10,288 nt of DNA, from contig CAZAZX010000020.1 of the NCBI GenBank assembly GCA_964489885.1, forward strand, positions 1-10,288. The letters are read 5' to 3'. The stretch comes from CAKOTZ01 sp964489885. Lineage in GTDB: Bacteria > Bacillota > Clostridia > TANB77 > CAG-508. Positions 1 through 5,922 of the stretch are shown here, piece by piece (the first letter of the stretch is position 1; the number at the start of each line of letters is the position of its first letter). The notes beneath the pieces were generated by a model. That model worked only from the letters and a program-made list of their open reading frames with translations. It was not told the origin of the DNA and searched no databases. The position numbers and the translations under genes were made by a program.

Positions 1-19
1 TATTTTGTTTTCATTAAGT

Positions 20-46
20 TTTTGTTACAATTTTGTTACAGTTACA
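20..46. repeat. Short direct repeats downstream of the DUF4143 gene
   Basis: The 10-base unit TTTTGTTACA occurs at 20-29 and 31-40, followed by a third partial copy GTTACA at 41-46. The repeats lie just beyond the stop codon of the minus-strand ATPase gene. They form no hairpin with a T-tract, so I do not call a terminator. They may be only low-complexity sequence. Confidence 0.3.
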
Positions 47-66
47 GTTGCATTTATTTTACATTT

Positions 67-1278
67 TCACTTTTCGTCTTCCAATAACCAATCAATGATA
101 TTTTTAACTTCTATTCCTTCTATTTGTTTATTTTTTACATTATCCATTGTTAATATAACCTTTTTATAATTATCATTAATTGCTAAAAGTGATTTTTTTT
201 CTCTTTCCTCAACCTTTTCATCCATTATGCTTCTTGAAACTTGATAGTAAATTTTTTCATTTGGCTTTATTGCAATAAAATCTATTTCTATATTATCATA
301 TTTTCCTACATATACTTCATATCCTCTACGTAGTAATTCTATATAAATTAGATTTTCTAAACTGCTCCCACTATCATATGAAGATAGTCCAGCTATAATG
401 TTTTTTAATCCATTATCTATAAAATAGTATTTCCCCTGAGTTTTTAGTAATTGTTTACCTTTTAATTCATATCTTGGAACTCTATAAATAAAATAAGCAT
501 TCTCTAACATTTTTAAATATGAATCAACAGTTTCATTGCTAATAATACTTCCATTTTTTTTCATAAATTCAGCTATAGCGTTGGGTGTTGTTAAATTTCC
601 TATTACTGAAGACATATACTTAATTAAATTATCTAAAAAAACTGTATCTTTTATACTATTTCTATTAATAACATCTTTTTTCACAACCACTTCTTTTAAG
701 TCGTTTAGATAATTTATCATTAAAACTTCATCATCTCTCATATTAACAAGCATTGGCATTCCACCATATTTGAGATATTTATCAAACATTTCAAATTTAT
801 CTTCATTTGCTTTAAAAGGGTATTCTTTTTTAAATTCAGCAAATGAAAATGGGTATATTTTTATGGTTAAAACTCTTCCTGCAAGTAAAGTTGTAAGTTC
901 ACTAGATAGCAAATAGGCATTTGAACCTGTAATATATATATCGGAATTAATATCAACCAACATTGAATTTACAGCCTTTTCCCATTTGTCTACATTTTGA
1001 ACTTCATCAAGGAGAATATAAGTTTTTCCATTATTTTGTTTTGTTATATTTTTTACATATTCATATAAATCTTTATAATCTTGAATTTCATAGTATTCTG
1101 CACTTTCAAAATTCATATAAATTATATTTTTTTCTGCTATACCTTCTTTTAACAAATAATCTTTATATTGTAATAGTAAAGTACTTTTTCCGCTTCTTCT
1201 AACTCCTGTTATTACTTTTATTAAATTTAATTCTTTTCCCTTTATTAATTGACTAAGATATTTTTCTCTAATTAGCAT
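67..1278 (-). CDS. AAA+ ATPase with C-terminal DUF4143 domain
   Basis: This is a 403-residue predicted ATP-binding protein of the widespread bacterial family that joins an AAA+ module to a DUF4143 domain; its cellular role is not established. Visible motifs are Walker A GVRRSGKST (25-33), Walker B YILLDE (87-92), a sensor-like ITGSN (116-120) and LAGR (132-135), which probably supplies an arginine. A helical and winged-helix-like middle follows. The C-terminal part carries a PD-(D/E)XK-like pattern, with E308, D333 in EIDFIA and Q346-V-S348, as is usual in this family; whether it cleaves DNA is unknown. Length is typical and no signal peptide or membrane segment is seen. The start is supported by AGAGGTGAG seven or so bases upstream. 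The gene is monocistronic, with a strong promoter at 1297-1325. Family identification is secure, function is not. Confidence 0.92.
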   Translation of the reverse strand: MLIREKYLSQLIKGKELNLIKVITGVRRSGKSTLLLQYKDYLLKEGIAEKNIIYMNFESAEYYEIQDYKDLYEYVKNITKQNNGKTYILLDEVQNVDKWEKAVNSMLVDINSDIYITGSNAYLLSSELTTLLAGRVLTIKIYPFSFAEFKKEYPFKANEDKFEMFDKYLKYGGMPMLVNMRDDEVLMINYLNDLKEVVVKKDVINRNSIKDTVFLDNLIKYMSSVIGNLTTPNAIAEFMKKNGSIISNETVDSYLKMLENAYFIYRVPRYELKGKQLLKTQGKYYFIDNGLKNIIAGLSSYDSGSSLENLIYIELLRRGYEVYVGKYDNIEIDFIAIKPNEKIYYQVSRSIMDEKVEEREKKSLLAINDNYKKVILTMDNVKNKQIEGIEVKNIIDWLLEDEK

Positions 1279-1296
1279 AAGCTCACCTCTAATTTT

Positions 1297-1325
1297 ATTT
1301 TACTCTTGAAAACTATTTTTGTCAA
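1297..1325 (-). promoter_or_regulatory. Sigma-A promoter of the DUF4143 ATPase gene
   Basis: Reading the minus strand, TTGACA (1320-1325) and TAAAAT (1297-1302) are separated by exactly 17 bases. The -35 box is perfect and the -10 box has one mismatch to consensus. Transcription would start near 1290, giving a very short leader that still includes the AGGTGA ribosome binding site. Confidence 0.8.
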
Positions 1326-1373
1326 GTTTTACGGATATAGTCGTAAAGCTTTTTATTTTTTGTTTTTTTACGG
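1324..1373. repeat. Inverted and direct TTTACG repeats beside the ATPase promoter
   Basis: On the plus strand TTTACG (1328-1333) is followed by its inverse CGTAAA (1342-1347) across an 8-base gap; with one G-U wobble the arms extend to about 10 bp (from 1324 to 1351). A third element, TTTTACGG, recurs at 1366-1373, identical to 1327-1334. The cluster lies directly upstream of, and touching, the -35 box of the ATPase gene, so it could be an operator. The arrangement is seen in the sequence; regulatory use is inferred. Confidence 0.45.
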
Positions 1374-1403
1374 TTTTACTTTTAACATATTTGTTGTCTT
1401 TAC

Positions 1404-1440
1404 AATAAAAAAACAAAGCCAAAAATTTGATTTTTGGCTT
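1404..1440 (-). terminator. Rho-independent terminator of the glycine-rich gene
   Basis: A perfect 11-bp stem, AAGCCAAAAAT (1416-1426) and ATTTTTGGCTT (1430-1440), has a 3-base loop. On the minus strand it is followed by a run containing TTTTTTT (about 1407-1413). It lies about 95 bases after the stop of the glycine-rich protein gene and is oriented to end that transcript. Confidence 0.8.
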
Positions 1441-1534
1441 CAATTCATCTTCTATTTCATAATATTATATAATTATGTGGCCCTTCGTTAACTAATTGAT
1501 AAAAGTGATAAGTTCGTTACTTTTACAAGGTTAT

Positions 1535-2925
1535 CTATTCAACTGAAATTAGCGTTATTTTTGCAAAACCATTCCCCGCATTTCCTGTCATTGTTGATTT
1601 TCCATCGTGTGTTGGCATACTTTGGTTTCCAGCAATTGTTTTTCCACTTTCAACTCCACCTATATATCCAGAACCTCCACTTGCACATCCTCCGCCATAG
1701 AATCCTCCACCTCCAGCTCCACCCCATGAGCCGGCAACTTTCTCCAAGACCAAATTGATATCCTGCCACTTGTGTTCCAGGATTATGTACATCCCCTCTA
1801 GAAGCAGATCCCATAGTTCCGGAGAAGCCCCCTCCATGTCCGCCAATATAATATCCATACCACGTTTCTTCTTTTCCAGAACCAGCTCCTCCTCCAGCTA
1901 CAATCAAAATATCTTTAATTTTTCCTTTTAAGTCTTGTAACTTTCCAGAAGATAAAGCAATATGTGTGGCTCCTCCTCCAGAAGCACCTTTACCCCAACC
2001 ACTTGGACCACTATTATTTCCTCCACCATTATATCCTCCTTTTTTTGCTCCAGCTGAAGCTAATTCACCTTTTCCTCCAACATTAATATATAACTTTGTA
2101 CCATTTAAAAGTTTTACTTCACCTACAGAATATCCTCCATATCCACCACAATATTTAGAACTATAACTTCCTCCTTCAGCTCCCCATACTTCTATTTTAT
2201 ATGTTCCTGTTGCTGGTACTGTCCATTCTTGTACCGCTCCAGTATAATCAAAATTATACACTTCTACTGTTCCCGTTTTTATTTCTCTTATTGTATTATC
2301 ATTTACATTAAAGCTTCCGCTTCCTTCTATTACTGAATAACCATTTTCTGGCTTTGCTGTTATTGTTACTTCTGCTCCTTTTGCAATCTTTTGACTATAA
2401 TTTTCTGTATATTCTTTTGTTTCTTCTCCATTTATTGACACTGTAAATGATTCTACATGTTCTCCCTTATTTATTGTAACTCTAAATTTTCGTATCTCTC
2501 CAGCCATTATTACATCTGTTATATGTAAGTCATTATCTATCGTAAATTCAAAACCTTTAAATGTTACTATTGCACAAACTGGCTCTGTGACATCTGCTCC
2601 TATTATCTCTGTTGAACCTATTTCTTTTCCTTCTATTTCTATTTTTGTTAATCCTTCTTTTTCTGCAAGTTTTAAACATAGCTTTGAACTTATTTCTTCT
2701 CCATTTTTTATTGCATCTGCATATAAATTTGCAAGCTCAATTTCTAGTTCTTCTCTTGCTTGCTCTTTATTATACTTATTGGCTGACACATTCGTTTTTT
2801 CAAATATCCCGTTCTTTCCAGCTATATAGCTTACTGTTACTCCGTGCTAAAATTATTAATATTATTATCGTTATAACTAGTGCAATTAGTGTTACTCCAT
2901 TTGTATCCTTTAAACACCTCTTCAT
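1535..2925 (-). CDS. Glycine-rich surface protein with prepilin-like N-terminus, two +1 frameshifts at CGG
   Basis: Read with two +1 shifts, this is one 462-residue protein. The N-terminus has a type IV prepilin-like signal, NGVTLIALVITI (9-20), with a hydrophobic helix continuing into LAGVTVSYIAGKNGI (26-40), a pattern common in clostridial surface proteins; the usual Glu at mature position 5 is absent. Residues about 45-220 are a mixed region, and about 223-462 form a glycine-rich domain resembling that of ALK/LTK-type proteins (FDYTG, VWGAEGG, GGYNGGGN, VAGGGAG, GGSGYIGGV). Without shifting, translation would end at 2800 after 41 residues. The first shift is at CGGA (2841-2844, Gly28), the second at CGGC (1730-1733, Gly398). 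GGAGG at 2935-2939 is 9 bases from ATG 2925; ATG 2931 is a less well spaced alternative. Probably exported and cell-surface; partner unknown. It could instead be a decayed gene or carry sequencing errors. Confidence 0.75.
1730..1733 (-). other. Candidate +1 recoding site CGGC
   Basis: In the zero frame the codons are TGC CGG CTC, and reading on gives an Arg/Trp-rich tail ending at 1650 that does not resemble the family. Skipping the C of CGG gives TGC GGC TCA TGG GGT, i.e. C-G-S-W-G-G, followed by AGGGGFYGGG and the expected end of the domain. The shift is required; its exact base is inferred, since an extra T a few bases upstream would also restore frame. Confidence 0.55.
2841..2844 (-). other. 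Candidate +1 recoding site CGGA
   Basis: The zero frame reads TTA GCA CGG AGT and ends at a TGA (2800-2802) 14 codons after the CGG. Skipping the C gives TTA GCA GGA GTA ACA, i.e. L-A-G-V-T, which exactly continues the family-typical motif LAGVTVSYIAGKNGI. The position of the extra base is therefore well fixed. Confidence 0.7.
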
Positions 2926-2983
2926 TTGCATAATCCTCCAAAATTTAAAATTACTAACTTTAACATCCTTATTTGTTAATGAA

Positions 2984-3012
2984 ATTATATATTCAAAAGC
3001 CAAAAAATACAA
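2984..3012 (-). promoter_or_regulatory. Probable promoter of the glycine-rich protein gene
   Basis: On the minus strand a perfect TATAAT (2984-2989) lies 17 bases from a weak TTGTAT (3007-3012). It is between the terminator of the upstream Fic gene and the start of the glycine-rich gene, and predicts a leader of about 50 bases. Confidence 0.55.
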
Positions 3013-3035
3013 TACAATAATTTAATTTCCATATT

Positions 3036-3072
3036 AAAAATGTGAGAAGATAAACTATTTCTCTTCTCACAT
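3036..3072 (-). terminator. Rho-independent terminator of the fic gene
   Basis: The arms TGTGAGAAGA (3041-3050) and TCTTCTCACA (3062-3071) pair perfectly over 10 bp with an 11-base loop. On the minus strand the hairpin is followed by TTTTTAAT. It lies about 27 bases after the stop codon of the Fic gene. The plus-strand side is not T-rich, so it acts in one direction. Confidence 0.8.
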
Positions 3073-3098
3073 AAAAATCACATTAATTCTAACTAATT

Positions 3099-3773
3099 TT
3101 ATTCCGATTTTTGAAATTTTATTCCATCAATTGCATTTTCAAATATCCAAAATTTTAAATCCTCTATTAGATCTGTCTCATAATATTTTATTAACTTCTC
3201 TCCAAATTCAACGTCTTTATCTACAGGAATACTTATAATTCCCTTACCATTTTCTATCATAATTTTATTTGCAAAAAGCATTGCAGTTCTTTTATTTCCA
3301 TCAGAAAAAATTTGACTTCTCATTAAATAACACATTATTGTTATTGCTCTATCAGTAATACAATCTATTTTCTCCAAATCATTTAATTTGTTTATTATTT
3401 TGCTTTCATTAGGAATTTCAGGTTTCCAATTAGTCCCACCAATAGAAACTTCATAAGCTCTAATTTGCCCTGCTCTGTCAACTAAATTACTGCCAACAAG
3501 AGAATTTATTGATTTTAAAATATCTATATTATTGGGACTACCGATTGAATTCAAAATAAATAACCAAGCATGTTTTAAATTATTAATTGTTTGAATTTCA
3601 TCAATTCTTAATTTTGCAACATTCCCACCATCAAAAATTTTTTGTGTTTCAGGGAAAGTTATATCAATTCCCTCTATATGTGAACTTTTCCATATTGAAT
3701 CAACAATATTTCTTTTTGCAAAAAAAACATTTTCATCTACACTCATATTATATTTATCTTTTAAAATATTCAT
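3099..3773 (-). CDS. Fic family protein, class II type, catalytic His replaced by Gln
   Basis: This 224-residue protein is recognisable as a Fic-fold protein, a family that usually transfers AMP or a related group to target hydroxyls. The N-terminal inhibitory motif S-x-x-x-E-G is present as S30-SHI-E34-G35, in the class II position ahead of the core. The flap region includes QIRAYEVSIGGTNWKPEIP (near 105-125). The active loop reads QIFSDGNKRTA from 154, so D158, G159, N160 and R162 fit the Hx[FP]x[DE]GNxR pattern, but the first residue is Gln154 instead of the catalytic His. The same Gln variant is, to my recollection, seen in other Firmicutes Fic proteins. The enzyme may be inactive or use a different chemistry. 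No antitoxin gene is adjacent; inhibition would be intramolecular. Start ATG is preceded by TGAGGT. The gene has its own promoter and terminator. Confidence 0.9.
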   Translation of the reverse strand: MNILKDKYNMSVDENVFFAKRNIVDSIWKSSHIEGIDITFPETQKIFDGGNVAKLRIDEIQTINNLKHAWLFILNSIGSPNNIDILKSINSLVGSNLVDRAGQIRAYEVSIGGTNWKPEIPNESKIINKLNDLEKIDCITDRAITIMCYLMRSQIFSDGNKRTAMLFANKIMIENGKGIISIPVDKDVEFGEKLIKYYETDLIEDLKFWIFENAIDGIKFQKSE

Positions 3774-3794
3774 CTTTTACCTCAATATTTAGTT

Positions 3795-3822
3795 ATTATA
3801 CTTATTTATTTCTGAATAGCAA
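3795..3822 (-). promoter_or_regulatory. Probable promoter of the fic gene
   Basis: On the minus strand a perfect TATAAT (3795-3800) is 16 bases from TTGCTA (3817-3822), which matches four of six consensus -35 bases. It lies between the end of the M23 peptidase gene and the Fic start, about 22 bases from the start codon. Confidence 0.55.
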
Positions 3823-3880
3823 AATTTATTGTATATGAATTTGTTCTATATCAATACTTACACTAATGTTGTATCTTTGC

Positions 3881-4477
3881 TTAACGAATTAATTGTTTAT
3901 CATCTTTATATGGAATATCAGACTCACTAAAATTCCATGGTCTTTCTGAAGCTAATTTTTTCCATAATGATGCATAAGGTTCTAGTGTAAATTCTTTTGT
4001 TAATTTTGATAAATCTTTTTTTGGTAAAAGTTCTAGCGGGTCTATTGTGTTATTCAATCCAGTTTCTTCAGTATTTTGCTTTCTAATTTCAAGGTGTAAG
4101 TGCGGAACTCTTGAGCCTCCACTGCAACCTGTAATTCCAATAACACTACCTTGTGTAACAACATCTCCAGGTTTTACGTTAAATTCTCTTAAATGTCCAT
4201 AAACAATTCTTCTTCCATCATTGTTTAGAATCTCTACTTTATTACCATATCCATCATTAAACGCATCAAAACCTTCAGTTGTTGTTCCATCGAATTCTGC
4301 AAGTAATACTTTCCCAGATGCAATTGAGTGTACTTCTGTTCCTATATCTGCTGTTATATCAAATCCAGAATGAGCTCTTTGTTTGAATAGCACATAGTGA
4401 TTTTTTCTAATTCCATATTTATCGTGTTCTGTTACTTTATATTTTGGCTCTATTGGCCATATATACTTTTCCTGCAT
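3881..4477 (-). CDS. M23 (LytM-type) metallopeptidase without signal peptide
   Basis: This 198-residue protein has a complete M23 zinc peptidase core. The family cuts peptide cross-links in peptidoglycan. Zinc ligands are H36 and D40 in HSGFD, and H128 in HLHLE; H95 in YGHL and H126 are the expected catalytic histidines. The glycine-rich turn and KPGDVV (103-108) before the last strand are also typical. The protein starts MQEKYIWPIEP and has no signal peptide, lipobox, membrane segment or cell-wall binding repeat, unlike most exported members. A basic, aromatic C-terminal tail (about 155-198) has no domain I recognise. GGGAGG is about 10 bases upstream of the start. It follows the GNAT gene by 23 bases and is very likely co-transcribed with it. 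No clear terminator follows. How it would reach the wall is unknown. Confidence 0.9.
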   Translation of the reverse strand: MQEKYIWPIEPKYKVTEHDKYGIRKNHYVLFKQRAHSGFDITADIGTEVHSIASGKVLLAEFDGTTTEGFDAFNDGYGNKVEILNNDGRRIVYGHLREFNVKPGDVVTQGSVIGITGCSGGSRVPHLHLEIRKQNTEETGLNNTIDPLELLPKKDLSKLTKEFTLEPYASLWKKLASERPWNFSESDIPYKDDKQLIR

Positions 4478-4500
4478 AACTGCCCCATCCTCCCTTGTTA

Positions 4501-5871
4501 TTAATCAAAATTTAACTCTTCTAATAAATCTTGATTTTTATTTTCTTCATTTTTTTCAATGTTTTCTTTTTGCAACTCAGATATTTTTTTATTTAAGGCT
4601 TTTACTTTATCTATCTTTCTTTTTTCAAAATCTATTTTTCCATTAAAAGCTTGTGCTGTTTTAGCACCCTTTAGTCTTTCCATCTCAGATTTTTCATAAG
4701 CCAGTTGCTCTTTAAAAATTTCTATTTTTTCTTGTGTTGTTATGTCTATATTGGTTGGGTTATATCCATAAAATATTGCAACTTTTTTTCTTTGATGAAT
4801 TAAATATTTTTTATACTCATTTCTATCAACTTTACAAATGTGTACTTCTCTGTTTCTTCCATCTCTTCTTTTTACATATAGACTATCCTTTAATCCAAAA
4901 AATTCAGAAACATATTTAGAAGAAAGGTTGTTTCTATGTAAGGTAGAACATAAGAATATTTCTTTATTTTCTGGATTTTCAAAGAATTTTTGCATATGTT
5001 TTGTTATTCCCTCTAATACCAAAATTTTTGCAAGTCCTTCTCTTCTATCTTTTGGGTCTGTAATATATGTATCTAATTCAATAGAGTTTGATGTTTTTGC
5101 TGAATAATATTTTTTCATATCAAATGTGCTTTTCTCATGAATTATTAGAGGACCTTTTTTTAATAATTCTTCATATTCATGCTGTTCTTTTGCTTGTATC
5201 TCTTCAAATTCTACAGCCTCTTTATCATTTGGTTTAATATTTGTTTTATTAAATTCTTCAGCAATTTCACTTGATGTAAACCAATAGAATTTTTCATAAT
5301 TTTCCTGTAGTTTTGGATGTTCTGGTCCAACATTATTGCTAATATATTCTGACATATATGTATTTAGCAATTCTCTTAAGATACTTTTTTCGTGGTATCT
5401 GTTATTTTCTTCATTTAATTCATGTTTTAAAAAAGCCATAATATTTTTATCATATTCTGGATACTGTTCAAGAATTTTTTGCTTTGCATATTTATATGCT
5501 TTAATTTTCATTTGATATGTGTCAAGAATATCCATTTTGTACTCTTCTTGGGTTTTATATGTACTTTTTACATAATTATTATATTCTTCACCATATTTAA
5601 AATATTTTGTAATATCATTATATGTAAATGGTTTTTGTCCTTGAGTAATATATGTTGCTGCTATTACTTTTTCATTATTATCTATTGCTAATAAAACAGT
5701 ATTTTCTTCTGAATGTGCATAACTAGAAATATCTTCTTTACCAGTTGGAAATAGTTGACCAATTTGACCGCGTTCTTCCATATTTTTTAGAACTACTTGT
5801 TCCAAATCTGAAACTTGATCTAAATAGTCTTTTTCATTATCTTTAGTGAGTTCGACTATTTTAATATTCAT
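4501..5871 (-). CDS. GNAT acetyltransferase-like protein with long helical insertion and C-terminal coiled coil
   Basis: This 456-residue protein is probably a GNAT-fold acyltransferase, although substrate and role are unknown. The first strands of the fold appear at about 1-80 (VLLAIDNNEKVIAATYI). Acetyl-CoA binding motif A is much later: ELDTYITDPKDRREGLAKIL, with R276-x-x-G279-x-A281. A motif-B-like stretch, HRNNLSSKYVSEFFGLK (312-328), follows. Between the two parts lie about 180 mostly charged and helical residues (about 85-260), an unusually long insertion. The C-terminal 75 residues are Lys/Glu-rich and predicted coiled coil. AAAGGA stands about 10 bases before ATG 5871. The gene sits 51 bases after the YhgE/Pip gene and 23 bases before the M23 gene, so an operon is likely. 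The GNAT call rests on short motifs and is moderate. Confidence 0.75.
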   Translation of the reverse strand: MNIKIVELTKDNEKDYLDQVSDLEQVVLKNMEERGQIGQLFPTGKEDISSYAHSEENTVLLAIDNNEKVIAATYITQGQKPFTYNDITKYFKYGEEYNNYVKSTYKTQEEYKMDILDTYQMKIKAYKYAKQKILEQYPEYDKNIMAFLKHELNEENNRYHEKSILRELLNTYMSEYISNNVGPEHPKLQENYEKFYWFTSSEIAEEFNKTNIKPNDKEAVEFEEIQAKEQHEYEELLKKGPLIIHEKSTFDMKKYYSAKTSNSIELDTYITDPKDRREGLAKILVLEGITKHMQKFFENPENKEIFLCSTLHRNNLSSKYVSEFFGLKDSLYVKRRDGRNREVHICKVDRNEYKKYLIHQRKKVAIFYGYNPTNIDITTQEKIEIFKEQLAYEKSEMERLKGAKTAQAFNGKIDFEKRKIDKVKALNKKISELQKENIEKNEENKNQDLLEELNFD

Positions 5872-5922
5872 TTTGTTGACATCCTTTCTATTTTGCTTAA
5901 AAGATACATATTTTCAATGCTT

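Noticed and set aside
1324..1365. Plus-strand terminator formed by the inverted repeat followed by TTTTATTTTTT
   Set aside because: No plus-strand gene precedes it, the stem is AT-rich and imperfect, and its position at a minus-strand promoter makes an operator or chance more likely.
1561..2166. Plus-strand proline- and leucine-rich open frames across the glycine-rich gene
   Set aside because: They are antisense shadows of repeated Gly codons (CCN opposite GGN), without ribosome binding sites or recognisable domains.
3841..3880. Terminator after the M23 gene
   Set aside because: Only a weak, imperfect hairpin is present around 3846-3873 and no T-run follows it on the minus strand.
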